This document shows, piece by piece, positions 17,953 to 26,154 of a DNA stretch of 64,000 nt. Every line of letters starts with the position of its first letter. Position 1 is the stretch's first letter. Location of the stretch: assembly GCA_934561555.1 (NCBI GenBank), contig CAKTGQ010000013.1, forward strand, positions 7,719 to 71,718. Reading direction: 5' to 3'. The position numbers and the translations under genes are program-made. The notes under the pieces were generated by a model. It saw only the letters and a list, made by a program, of their open reading frames with translations. It was not told the origin of the DNA and did not search any database. The DNA is from an uncultured Faecalibacterium sp. GTDB lineage: Bacteria > Bacillota > Clostridia > Oscillospirales > Ruminococcaceae.

Positions 17953-18516
17953 TTATGCCCGTCTTGCGCCCGGCGGGGGCAGCTGGACGGAGCGCACCTC
18001 CTGCGGCGGCTTCTGGATATGCTGGTGCATCCCGCCGCGCTCCAGTGCGGTAACGCCGGTGCGGCACTGCTCAAGAATGTTGTAGCCCTCGAACATTTTT
18101 AAGAATGCGTCCAGCTTGTCCGGCCGGCCGATGAGCTCAAACACCATGCTGTCCGGGGAAAGATCGATGATCTTTGCCTTGTAGATGCAGGCAATCTCCC
18201 GCAGCTCGGTGCGGTTGTGCACGTCCGATTCCACCTTGAGCAGCAGCAGCTCCCGCTCCAGCGATTTTTCGCTGTCCAGTACGAACACCTGTCGGGTAAC
18301 TTCCAGACGCTCGGTCTGCAATACCAGCTGCTGCAAAGCCTTTTCGTCGCTGGTAATGGTCACCGTGATGCGGCTGACTGCCGGGTCGTTGGTGGCGGAC
18401 ACCGTAAGGCTGTCGATGTTGAAGCCGCGGCGGCAGAACAGGTTGGACACCCGGGCCAGAACGCCGCTCTGGTTGTCCACCAGCAGGCTGATGACCCTGC
18501 GCTGATCAGATTCCAT
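17953..18516 (-). CDS. ilvN: acetolactate synthase regulatory (small) subunit
   Basis: A 187-residue subunit that binds valine and activates the catalytic subunit. The N-terminal ACT domain (residues about 5-80; LLVDNQSGVLARVSNLFCRRGFN is the typical opening, landmark residues 11-33) is followed by the ALS_ss_C domain to about 160. The last 25 residues, rich in Pro, Gln and Arg, lie beyond the usual end and run into repeat sequence. It begins 15 bases after ilvB. Confidence 0.95.
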   Translation of the reverse strand: MESDQRRVISLLVDNQSGVLARVSNLFCRRGFNIDSLTVSATNDPAVSRITVTITSDEKALQQLVLQTERLEVTRQVFVLDSEKSLERELLLLKVESDVHNRTELREIACIYKAKIIDLSPDSMVFELIGRPDKLDAFLKMFEGYNILEQCRTGVTALERGGMHQHIQKPPQEVRSVQLPPPGARRA

Positions 18517-18531
18517 GATGCTGTGTCCTCC

Positions 18532-20196
18532 TTATTCCATGATGATGTCGTTGATATCGCCGCCGCCGGGGATCATGGGCAGCACCTTTTCGTCCTTGTC
18601 GATGATGCACTCGATCCATGTGGGGCCCTTCTGCTGCAGGGCATCTGCAAAGGCTTCCTGAAACTCCGGCAGGTTGGTGCAGCGGTAGCCCTTCAGGCCA
18701 AAACCGTCTGCCAGCTTGACAAAATCAGTCTTGCGGTGGGGGTCGGTCTGGCTGTAACGCTTGCCGTAAAAGCTGGTCTGCCACTGGCGCACCATGCCCA
18801 GCACCGAGTTATTGAAGATGACCGTGATGATGGGCAGCTCGTAGCTGACGGCGGTGCAGGCTTCGTTCAGGTTCATGTGGAAGGAGCCGTCGCCGGTGAA
18901 CATCACCACACGCTGCTGGCGTCCCAGTGCCATCTGGGCACCAATGGCGGCACCATAGCCAAAGCCCATGGTGCCAAGGCCGCCGCTGGTGATAAAGCCG
19001 CGGCTCTTGGTGTGGCGCAGGTACTGCGCCGCCCACATCTGGTGCTGACCCACGTCGGTAACGTACACGGCCTCGGGACCGCACTGGTTGCACACCTCGC
19101 CGATGACCTGATGGGGCATCAGCCGGGTGGGGTCGGACACGGGATGGTAATCCTGTGCCTGCCAGCTCTGGATCATCTTCATCCATTCCGGGTGCTTGGC
19201 GGGCTTGATCTGGGGCAGCATGGCGTTCAGCACATAGGCTGCATCGCCCACGATGGAAAGATCCACGTCCACGTTCTTGCCCAGCTCGCTGGCGTCAATG
19301 TCGATCTGAATGATGGTGGCGTTTTTGGCAAAGGTCTTGGGGTTCAGCGCCACGCGGTCGGAAAAGCGGGTGCCCACCGCGATGAGCACATCGCACTCTG
19401 CCACTGCCCGGTTGGAGGTGTAGCAGCCGTGCATCCCCAGCATTCCCAGATTCATCGGGTCGCCGTAGGGCACAACGCCTGCGGCCATCAGGGTGTAGGT
19501 GGCGGGGATCTCTGCCTTGTGCAGCAGATCCCGCAACGGCTGGCAGCTGGCTGCGCTGCGCACGCCGCCGCCAAAGTATACCAGCGGGCGCTGTGCGGCG
19601 TTGATGAGGTCGGCCGCCCAGTGCACCTGCTCCTCGTTATAGGTAGTCACGGTGCGGATGGGCTCCGGCTGCTTGGGGGTGAACTCGCACACTGCTGCGG
19701 TCACGTCCTTGGGGATATCCACCAGCACCGGGCCCTTGCGGCCGCTCTGTGCAATGCGGAAGGCTGCCCGCATGGTGTCGGCCAGATCCTCTACCCGGCG
19801 CACCGTGAAATTATGTTTCGTGATGGGCAGGGTGATGCCCTCGATGTAAGCTTCCTGAAAGCTGTCCTTGCCAATGCCGCCGGTGGGCACGTTGCCGGTA
19901 AAGGCCACCATGGGCACCGAGTCCATATAGGCAGTGGCAATGCCGGTGACCAGATTGGTAGCACCCGGGCCGCTGGTAGCCAGCACCACGCCGGTGCGGC
20001 CGGTGGCGCGGGCGTAGCCGTCCGCTGCATGGGCTGCGCCCTGCTCGTGGGCGGTAAGCACATGGGTGATGCGGTCGGCATTCTTATACAGCTCGTCATA
20101 AAGGTTCAGCACAGCGCCGCCGGGGTAGCCAAAAAGAGTGTCCACTCCCTGCTCGCACAGGACCTCTACAAAGATCTGAGAACCATTCAACTGCAT
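18532..20196 (-). CDS. ilvB: acetolactate synthase catalytic (large) subunit
   Basis: TPP- and FAD-dependent condensation of pyruvate with pyruvate or 2-ketobutyrate. 554 residues with N-terminal GYPGGAVLNLYD, the catalytic Glu in TAHEQGAAHAADGYAR, FAD region and the TPP/Mg motif GDGSFHMNLNE...VIFNN. The start at 20196 (MQLNGSQIF) follows TAGGAG; the 12-residue in-frame extension to 20232 has no site. First gene behind the T-box leader. Confidence 0.97.
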   Translation of the reverse strand: MQLNGSQIFVEVLCEQGVDTLFGYPGGAVLNLYDELYKNADRITHVLTAHEQGAAHAADGYARATGRTGVVLATSGPGATNLVTGIATAYMDSVPMVAFTGNVPTGGIGKDSFQEAYIEGITLPITKHNFTVRRVEDLADTMRAAFRIAQSGRKGPVLVDIPKDVTAAVCEFTPKQPEPIRTVTTYNEEQVHWAADLINAAQRPLVYFGGGVRSAASCQPLRDLLHKAEIPATYTLMAAGVVPYGDPMNLGMLGMHGCYTSNRAVAECDVLIAVGTRFSDRVALNPKTFAKNATIIQIDIDASELGKNVDVDLSIVGDAAYVLNAMLPQIKPAKHPEWMKMIQSWQAQDYHPVSDPTRLMPHQVIGEVCNQCGPEAVYVTDVGQHQMWAAQYLRHTKSRGFITSGGLGTMGFGYGAAIGAQMALGRQQRVVMFTGDGSFHMNLNEACTAVSYELPIITVIFNNSVLGMVRQWQTSFYGKRYSQTDPHRKTDFVKLADGFGLKGYRCTNLPEFQEAFADALQQKGPTWIECIIDKDEKVLPMIPGGGDINDIIME

Positions 20197-20251
20197 GGTG
20201 TTGCTCCTATTCCTGTTCCACTTCTTATCCATTCCCTCAGGGAGAGCTTCC

Positions 20252-20525
20252 GAAAAAGAAAAAGCCCTTGTCCCCTGCTTTCTTCAAGAGACAAAGACCT
20301 TGTAACATCAAGCTCTCTGCGGTACCACTCTCGTTGGCGTGCTGTGCACACCCTCTCACGGGCTTCCAACAAAGCCCTGCACGGTAACGGCTGCAACCGG
20401 CGCTGCTTACAGGGGTTTGCACCCGTTGGGCAGGCTGCTCCGGGATGATTTTCCGCACGAAACGCTGACTGCCTTGCACCAGACGGCAGCTCTCTGAACA
20501 GTGGGGATCGTGTGGTACTTTTTCC
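20252..20525 (-). promoter_or_regulatory. T-box riboswitch of the ilvBNCD operon
   Basis: Leftward leader with the conserved T-box sequence GAGTGGTACCGCAGAG (20317-20331), preceded by a long stem I region beginning AGAGAGCTGCCGTCTGGTGC, and followed by a terminator (20264-20298: GTCTTTGTCTC pairing with GGGACAAGGGC) and a T-tract. Uncharged tRNA binding would favour the antiterminator. AATCATCC in the 3' side of stem I suggests an ATC (isoleucine) specifier; that codon assignment is tentative. Confidence 0.88.
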
Positions 20526-20548
20526 CATCTGCGCATTTGTTGATGTAA

Positions 20549-20576
20549 ATTATACTATAAACCGGGCTTTTGTCAA
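20549..20576 (-). promoter_or_regulatory. ilv operon promoter
   Basis: Leftward TTGACA, 16 bases, TATAAT, just upstream of the T-box leader. Confidence 0.85.
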
Positions 20577-20629
20577 TCGACAATTTGTAACCTGAATCAG
20601 CCCAAAGATGAAGCGTTTTTAACACCCCC

Positions 20630-20658
20630 TTGCATCCACGCCCGAACCGCTGTATACT
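20630..20658 (+). promoter_or_regulatory. promoter of the DUF815 ATPase gene
   Basis: TTGCAT, 17 bases, TATACT, 62 bases before the start codon. Confidence 0.7.
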
Positions 20659-20719
20659 TTTGATATCCGCGTACCTGCGTTTTGTAGGGTATGTGCATGG
20701 AGAGGAAAAGGGATCACCT

Positions 20720-21937
20720 ATGAAATTAAGAGAATGGAATGCCCATCTGCATGGGCTTGTTGTGTTCCGCGCCCTGCTGAACGACCCTGTTGTGGCAAAG
20801 CTTTTAGACCTGACCGACCGCATGGAGGCGGGCTGCTCCTCCTACGGCCCGGTGTGCGATGCCGTAGCCTCCTTTGAGGCTGCTTTGTTTGAATCCACCA
20901 CCAACTGGAGCAGCTATCTGAGCAATGCCGTGCTGGAGACCGAGACCATCTGCGTGCGGCAGGCCGCTGCCGGGCAGCTGGACGCGCTGCTGCAAAGCAC
21001 TCTGGACAGCGAACTGCAATTTTTGCAGCAGCTGTGCGGGCTGACGCTGGACGATTTGTTCCAAACTGCCTACTCTGAGCAGGCGCAGCGGCCGGAGCTG
21101 GCGTTTCTGCCCCGGTGGCAGACCTGTGAGCTTGACCTTGCCGCCGCCTACGCCCAGCGCATGAGCGAGGTGGGCAAAAAGGGCTACGGCATGTTTGCCA
21201 AGCACCATGTATTCACGGTGGAGAACGGCCAGCTTGTACCGGTAAAATACCCCGACCCGCAGCGCCTTTCCGAGCTGCCCGGCTACGAGAAGGAGCGGGA
21301 AAAGGTGATCGCCAACACCAAAGCACTGCTGGCCGGGATGCCCGCCAACAATGTGCTGCTGTACGGCGATGCCGGTACCGGTAAATCCAGCGCGGTAAAG
21401 GCCATTGCCAACGAGTTTGCGCCCGAGGGGCTGCGGCTGGTGGAGGTAAAAAAGAACCAGCTGTACCAGATCCCCGACCTGATGGACAAGCTGGCGGCAA
21501 ACCCGCTCAAGTTCATTTTGTTCATTGATGACCTGAGCTTTACCGCCAACGATGACAACTTTGCCGCCCTGAAAGCCATCTTGGAGGGCAGCGTAGGCGG
21601 CCGCGCCCAGAACATTGCGGTGTACGCCACCTCCAACCGCCGCCACCTCATCAAGGAGACCCTCTCGGACCGCACCGGCGATGACATCCACGAAGCCGAC
21701 ACCCGGCAGGAGCTGATGAGCCTTTCCGCCCGGTTCGGCCTGACGGTCACCTTCCAGCGGCCGGAAAAGGCCCGGTTCGAGACCATTCTGGAGGAGCTTG
21801 CCAAGCAGCACAACATCCAGATGCCCACCGAGCAGCTGCTGCTCAAGGCCGAGGCCTTTGCCCTGCGTGCCGGTGGCCGCAGCCCCCGGGTGGCCAAGCA
21901 GTTCATTGAGCAATGCGAGGCCGGTGTGCAGAAGTAA
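20720..21937 (+). CDS. DUF815-family AAA ATPase
   Basis: A 405-residue predicted cytoplasmic ATPase. Walker A GDAGTGKSS lies near residue 215, Walker B ILFIDDLSF near 270, and an arginine-rich sensor region NRRHLIKETLSDR near 310. The N-terminal 180 residues are helical and family-specific. Homologues are widespread in clostridia but their function is not known to me. The start at 20720 follows AAAAGGG; the 30-residue upstream extension overlaps the promoter. Confidence 0.85.
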   Translation: MKLREWNAHLHGLVVFRALLNDPVVAKLLDLTDRMEAGCSSYGPVCDAVASFEAALFESTTNWSSYLSNAVLETETICVRQAAAGQLDALLQSTLDSELQFLQQLCGLTLDDLFQTAYSEQAQRPELAFLPRWQTCELDLAAAYAQRMSEVGKKGYGMFAKHHVFTVENGQLVPVKYPDPQRLSELPGYEKEREKVIANTKALLAGMPANNVLLYGDAGTGKSSAVKAIANEFAPEGLRLVEVKKNQLYQIPDLMDKLAANPLKFILFIDDLSFTANDDNFAALKAILEGSVGGRAQNIAVYATSNRRHLIKETLSDRTGDDIHEADTRQELMSLSARFGLTVTFQRPEKARFETILEELAKQHNIQMPTEQLLLKAEAFALRAGGRSPRVAKQFIEQCEAGVQK

Positions 21938-21968
21938 AAACCGGTTTTCCGAACGTAATGCCAAAAAA

Positions 21969-22011
21969 CGGGACACCGAAGCATCCGCAGATGCTCCGGT
22001 GTCCCGCTTTT
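21969..22011. terminator. bidirectional terminator
   Basis: CGGGACACCGAAGCATC with its near-complement, 17-bp stem between convergent genes, followed by CTTTTG. A near-identical hairpin is at 30300. Confidence 0.8.
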
Positions 22012-22028
22012 GTTCTCTTATTTTTCGC

Positions 22029-22403
22029 TCAGTCCCGCACGGCGATGCACTCGATCTCCAGCTTTGCGCCCTTGGGGATTGCTGCCACCTGCACGCAGCT
22101 GCGGGCGGGGAACGGCTCGGCAAAGGCTTTGGCGTACTCTGCGTTCACCGCGGCAAAGTCGTTGATGTCGGCCAGAAAGATCACCGTCTTGACCACGTTG
22201 TTCATGGTCAGACCGGCCTCGGCCAGAATCGCCTTCAGGTTGGCAAGGCTCTGGGCGGCCTGCTGCTCCACGGTATCAGCCATGGTGCCGGTGGCGGGGT
22301 CTACCGGGATCTGCCCGGACACAAACACCATGTTGCCCAGATCCAATGCCTGACTGTAAGGGCCGATGGCGGCAGGTGCGTTGGTGGTAGATACGACTTT
22401 CAT
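22029..22403 (-). CDS. ridA: RidA family enamine/imine deaminase
   Basis: A 124-residue trimeric protein that hydrolyses reactive 2-aminoacrylate-type enamines released by PLP enzymes such as threonine dehydratase. Typical AIGPYSQALDLGNMVFVSGQIP, the catalytic Arg in FPARSCVQVAAIPKGAKLEIE. It lies 185 bases downstream of ilvA on the same strand, consistent with that role. RBS AAAGGAG. Confidence 0.94.
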   Translation of the reverse strand: MKVVSTTNAPAAIGPYSQALDLGNMVFVSGQIPVDPATGTMADTVEQQAAQSLANLKAILAEAGLTMNNVVKTVIFLADINDFAAVNAEYAKAFAEPFPARSCVQVAAIPKGAKLEIECIAVRD

Positions 22404-22480
22404 AGTAGCAGTTCTCCTTTGTTATAAAATCACAATTTAGAATGGCCTCCGTTTCGGTCATAGCCTTTCTCGTGAAAAGG

Positions 22481-22577
22481 CAATCCAGAAAAGCCCGCAG
22501 GCTTTTCTGGATTGCAAATATAAAAATAAAGTTTCCGCTGAACATGGCCAAAGCGCACGCGGCGGCCATTCTGATCG
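22481..22577. repeat. composite palindromic repeat, copy 1 (hairpin plus ATGGCC/GGCCAT core)
   Basis: A CAATCCAGAAAAGCC hairpin (22481-22514) is followed by TTTCCGCTGAAC and a core with ATGGCC (22544-22549) pairing GGCCAT (22564-22569). The other copies (25141, 31716, 41327) have ATGCGC/GCGCAT at the same place, so both arms changed together. Confidence 0.75.
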
Positions 22578-22588
22578 GAATACGGCGT

Positions 22589-23794
22589 TTACACCCGCTC
22601 GCTGACCAGCTGGAAACCAGCCTTGGTCAGCTCGGTGCGGATCTGCTCGATCTGGGCGGCATCGCGGGTCTCCAGCGTCAGCTTGAGGAAGCAGCTGGAG
22701 ATGGGCATATTGGGGTCGGAGCCGTCATGCTGCACCGACACCACATTGCTGCCGCAGCGGGATACCACCTCGGCCACCTTTTTCAGCTGGCCGGGCTTGT
22801 CCTCCAGTGCAATGGTCAGGTTTGCCTTGCGGCCGCTCATCACAAGACCACGGGTGATAACGCGGTTCAGGATGTTCACATCAATGTTGCCGCCGGAGAT
22901 GACACAGGCCACCTTTTTGCCCTCCACCGGCAGCTTGTGGAACAGCACCGCCGCCACCGGCACAGCGCCTGCACCCTCGGCCACCAGTTTCTGGTTCTCC
23001 ATCAGGGAGAGGATAGCCGCTGCGGTCTCATCCTCGGTCACGGTAACGATATCGTCCACATACTGCTCGCACAGCTGATAGGTCAGCTCGCCCGGAGTCT
23101 TGACCTGAATGCCGTCCGCAAAGGTGGAGGCGGCTTTCAGGGTCTGGTACTTGTGCTCGTGCAGGCTGCGGTACATACTGGGAGCACCCTCGGCCTGTAC
23201 GCCGTACACCTTGACCTCCGGGCGCAGGGTCTTGATGGCAAAAGCGATGCCGGAGATCAGTCCGCCGCCGCCCACCGGCACCACCACAGCGTCCACATCC
23301 GGCAGCTGGTCAAGGATCTCCAGACCAATGGTTCCCTGCCCGGCGATGACCTGCTCGTCATCGTAGGGGTGGATAAAGGTCATGTCGTACTCCTTTTGCA
23401 GCTGCACGGCCTTGTCGTGGGCTTCGTCGTAGGTGCCGGGCACAAGGCAGACCTCTGCGCCCAGATTTTTGGTGTTCTCCACCTTCATCAGGGGTGCGCC
23501 GTCCGGCATACAGACGATGCTGCGGATGCCGCGCCGGGTAGCCGCCAGCGCCACGCCCTGCGCATGGTTGCCCGCAGAGCAGGCAATGACGCCCTTGGCG
23601 CTTTCCTCCTCGGAAAGCTGGCTGATTTTATAGTAAGCACCCCGCACCTTAAAGCTGCCGGTGGCCTGCAGGTTCTCGGTCTTGAGGTACAGCTGGCAGT
23701 CCTTGGACAGCTTGGGGGCTTCGATGAGGTCGGTCTTTCTCGCCACGTCCTTCAGCACAAAGGCAGCGTGGTAGATCTTATCCAGAGTCAGCAT
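22589..23794 (-). CDS. ilvA: threonine ammonia-lyase
   Basis: Converts threonine to 2-ketobutyrate, the entry to isoleucine synthesis. 401 residues: fold type II PLP domain with the Schiff-base Lys49 in TGSFKVRGA, phosphate-binding GGGGLISG, and a single C-terminal ACT domain (about 325-401). This length and one ACT domain resemble the shorter TdcB/IlvA form of Gram-positives. It has its own consensus promoter rather than the T-box. Confidence 0.95.
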   Translation of the reverse strand: MLTLDKIYHAAFVLKDVARKTDLIEAPKLSKDCQLYLKTENLQATGSFKVRGAYYKISQLSEEESAKGVIACSAGNHAQGVALAATRRGIRSIVCMPDGAPLMKVENTKNLGAEVCLVPGTYDEAHDKAVQLQKEYDMTFIHPYDDEQVIAGQGTIGLEILDQLPDVDAVVVPVGGGGLISGIAFAIKTLRPEVKVYGVQAEGAPSMYRSLHEHKYQTLKAASTFADGIQVKTPGELTYQLCEQYVDDIVTVTEDETAAAILSLMENQKLVAEGAGAVPVAAVLFHKLPVEGKKVACVISGGNIDVNILNRVITRGLVMSGRKANLTIALEDKPGQLKKVAEVVSRCGSNVVSVQHDGSDPNMPISSCFLKLTLETRDAAQIEQIRTELTKAGFQLVSERV

Positions 23795-23830
23795 GACAGA
23801 TACTTCCTTTATTTTTTCGTGATGTCATCC

Positions 23831-23859
23831 AGTATAAGTTACAAAAATTGTTTTGTCAA
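23831..23859 (-). promoter_or_regulatory. ilvA promoter
   Basis: Leftward TTGACA, 17 bases, TATACT, 37 bases before the start codon. Confidence 0.85.
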
Positions 23860-23909
23860 ATGAATTTCGTTCACGATAAAAGGCATAAAAAAGAGAAAGG
23901 CAAGGGGCG

Positions 23910-24120
23910 AAGTCTCTCAGGCGCTCCCGCCCCCCGGGAAGCACACCGGGAGAAACTCCCCCAGTCTCGCTGCGCTCGACAGCCCCCTCTGGGATGGGGC
24001 CTTTGGCATAACGGTAAACTTTCCGGCTAAAGCGCAAAGCTTCCGGGCGCGCCAGAGGCTCCCTCTCCGAGGGAGCTGGCAAAGCCGTCAGGCTTTGACT
24101 GAGGGAGTTTCTTCCCGTGA
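23910..24120. repeat. dispersed palindromic intergenic repeat, copy 3
   Basis: Contains TCCCTCTCCGAGGGAGCTGG, GCCGTCAGGCTTTGACTGAGG and CGGGAG-rich dyads. Open frames across it are not supported as genes. Confidence 0.6.
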
Positions 24121-24124
24121 AAAA

Positions 24125-24166
24125 GGGGTTCTGAAAAGCCCGCAGGCTTTTCAGAACCCCTTTTTT
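24125..24166. terminator. bidirectional hairpin of the GGGGTTCTGAAAAGCC family
   Basis: A near-perfect 36-base palindrome flanked by A- and T-runs; it can end leftward transcription of the CPBP gene. Copies at 31716 and 41392. Confidence 0.75.
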
Positions 24167-24215
24167 AGTTTCTATCATTACCCTTCCGCTCCGGAGGCCT
24201 ACCATATTGCAGCAT

Positions 24216-24839
24216 TTACCCGGGCAACAAAAATGTAAAAACAAGAATGGGCGAAAGAATATTGACCGCAGCATGGATCACCCAGCCATACAAAATGCTT
24301 CCACGAGCTTTTTTTAACGAAAGCCATCCTAAGGCATAGCCTATTCCGCCCGTCAGGGATACGATGAGGAACATAGCGAGGAAATTCTTGTCTGGCAACG
24401 CAAGGATGTGAACCATGCCAAAAATGAGAGCTTGCAGGGCGTTTCCTATGGTTTCTCCCCATTTATTGCACAACCGTTTGCAGAGAAACCCACGAAAGAG
24501 AATTTCTTCCGATAAGGAAGTCTGAACGACAGCCCAGATCAAGATGACTGTAAATGTTTCGATGCTCCAACCGGTTTGTCGAAATGCGTCCACTGTAAAT
24601 CCTTGATAATTCAAATTGCCAGATCGATAGAGCCACAGATAGGGTAAAAATAGTACCACTAAAAATCCCACAAGGATACAAAACATGATCTTCAAAGGTG
24701 GGGTGGGAGCAGTTTTGAGCCCCAGCCATTTGAAAAAACCGGTGGCCCTTTTCTGTGTCAGAAGATACCACACAAAAGGAATACTTAGAAAAATCAAAAG
24801 CTGTAAAACTGCACTTATGATCTGGTTAAGCAAAATCAT
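24216..24839 (-). CDS. CPBP family intramembrane glutamic endopeptidase
   Basis: A 207-residue membrane protein with about six helices. Family motifs: SEEILFR with Glu111, Glu112 and Arg116, FGMVH with His144, and a late HAAVN. CPBP proteins are Rce1-like proteases often linked to bacteriocin immunity or processing, but no bacteriocin gene is seen here. Codon use is clearly more AT-rich than the surroundings, suggesting acquisition. RBS GGAGG. The ATG overlaps the stop of a transposase relic. Confidence 0.88.
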   Translation of the reverse strand: MILLNQIISAVLQLLIFLSIPFVWYLLTQKRATGFFKWLGLKTAPTPPLKIMFCILVGFLVVLFLPYLWLYRSGNLNYQGFTVDAFRQTGWSIETFTVILIWAVVQTSLSEEILFRGFLCKRLCNKWGETIGNALQALIFGMVHILALPDKNFLAMFLIVSLTGGIGYALGWLSLKKARGSILYGWVIHAAVNILSPILVFTFLLPG

Positions 24840-25045
24840 ACCATTCCTCCGTCATTGGGCTTTGTTTCCTCATCCACCCCATCCGGAAAATGCAGCCGGG
24901 TGGTCAACGCTATTATACTATAACGTCCATGGAAAGTATACACCGGTTCATTTTCATCTATTAAAATATTTTCGCTTATTGGAAGGGTCAACTGTTGATA
25001 TATGCCACCCTTTCCTGTATACTGTTCCTGTTGTAGTTGGTTCAT
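24836..25045 (-). pseudogene. IS1182-type transposase N-terminal relic
   Basis: The 69-codon frame opens with QQEQYTGKGGIYQ, LTLPISENILI and DENEPV, which resembles the N-terminus of IS1182-family transposases (pattern YT.KGGIYQ..LPL...ILIPE.DPV). The match stops around residue 37 and the rest is unrelated. No other transposase part follows. Family assignment is from memory of the motif. Confidence 0.6.
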
Positions 25046-25064
25046 GACAGTTTCAGCTTACAAT

Positions 25065-25112
25065 AAAAAATGAGATAGGCAACCCCTTTCGGGGAAGTCT
25101 ATCTCATTTTTT
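25065..25112. terminator. perfect-stem hairpin
   Basis: AAAAAATGAGATAG and CTATCTCATTTTTT flank AACCCCTTTCGGGGAAG, a bidirectional terminator-like structure next to the transposase relic. Confidence 0.6.
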
Positions 25113-25140
25113 CGTTGGGGCTATTTTGCAACAGCCCCCC

Positions 25141-25204
25141 AAATTTCAAATAATTCTTCCGCTGACTATGCGCAAAGCGAACGCGGCGCGCATTCCAAAT
25201 CGTC
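25141..25204. repeat. composite palindromic repeat, copy 2
   Basis: ATGCGC (25168-25173) pairs GCGCAT (25188-25193), flanked by AATAATTCTTCCGCTGA and TTCCAAATCGTC. It abuts the end of the TPM gene. Confidence 0.75.
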
Positions 25205-25206
25205 TA

Positions 25207-26154
25207 TTACCGCCCACGGCCACCGCCGCCGCCATGGCTGGAACCGCCGCCCATGCCACCGAAGCCGCCGCCAAAGCTGCCGCCGCCGAAACCGCCGCGC
25301 CCGGCACCGCCCCCGAAGGAGCCGCCGCCCATGCCGCCAAAGCCGCCGCCGCGCGGAGGCCGGGGCCCGCGAGGGCCGCCGTAGAAGCCGCCCGGCGGGG
25401 GCGGCGGCGGACCGCGCCGTCTGCGGGGAGGCCGTGGGCCGCCGAAGCACCACAGCCAGCCGCAGGGGCTGGCAAAAACATAGGCCATCGACCGGATGAT
25501 GACGATGAGCAGCACAACGCTGACCACAAGGGTCAGGATGTCGGTCAGGGCGCTGTCGCCGCTGCTCTGGCTGCCCTGATAGCCGGGCTGCACGGTGCTG
25601 CCGTTGCCGGCACTGCCGGAAAGGCTGACCCCGTAGATGTCCGCAATGGTGTTTGCCACGTTCCGGGCACAGGTGGTCACTGCACCGTCATAATCCTTTG
25701 CTGCGAACTGGTCCTCCATGGTCTGGGCGATGGCGCTGGACTGCTTTGCCAGCGTGGTGTTGCGGAAACCATCGCCGTAGGTCAGGTAGTAGTCGCCATC
25801 CGCGTACTGCGCCGATTCCATTACCAGCAAAATCAGCACGCCGTTGTTCTTGGAGGACGAGCCGATACCCCAAGCGTTGAAAGCCTGTGTGGCGTAATCC
25901 TCTGTGGAATCATTACCCGTGTATTCTACTGTCAGTACACCGATCTGTGCGCCGCTGCAACTGGATTCCAGCTGGGCGTTTAGTTCGGTGATGGTCTGCA
26001 CTGTGCTGCTGCTCAGCACACCGGCATCGTCCACCACGCACTGGTCTTTGGGCAGGCTGGGCAGCTGGGCGGCAAAGGCCGCCGGACACAGCACTGCCGC
26101 GCTGACCACCACGGCCAGCACCAGTGCGCTGATGCGTTTTGCAAAGTTTTTCAT
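25207..26154 (-). CDS. TPM domain protein with glycine-rich tail
   Basis: A 315-residue secreted, membrane-anchored protein. Signal peptide to about residue 28 (ending AFA), TPM domain (about 33-180, opening VVDDAGVLSSSTVQTITELN), one membrane helix (about 207-228), then an Arg/Pro-rich stretch and a Gly-rich tail of repeated GGGSFGGG units, like YgcG proteins. TPM domains are proposed phosphatases or photosystem repair factors; the role here is unknown. Its ATG overlaps the LemA stop by 4 bases. Confidence 0.87.
   Translation of the reverse strand: MKNFAKRISALVLAVVVSAAVLCPAAFAAQLPSLPKDQCVVDDAGVLSSSTVQTITELNAQLESSCSGAQIGVLTVEYTGNDSTEDYATQAFNAWGIGSSSKNNGVLILLVMESAQYADGDYYLTYGDGFRNTTLAKQSSAIAQTMEDQFAAKDYDGAVTTCARNVANTIADIYGVSLSGSAGNGSTVQPGYQGSQSSGDSALTDILTLVVSVVLLIVIIRSMAYVFASPCGWLWCFGGPRPPRRRRGPPPPPPGGFYGGPRGPRPPRGGGFGGMGGGSFGGGAGRGGFGGGSFGGGFGGMGGGSSHGGGGGRGR

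Noticed and set aside
23825..24274. 149-codon minus-strand frame
   Set aside because: It covers the ilvA promoter, a dispersed repeat and a terminator hairpin.
25207..25529. Glycine-rich repeat region as a separate repeat array or CRISPR-like structure
   Set aside because: It is the coding sequence of the Gly-rich tail of the TPM protein; the periodicity follows codons for GGGSFGGG units.
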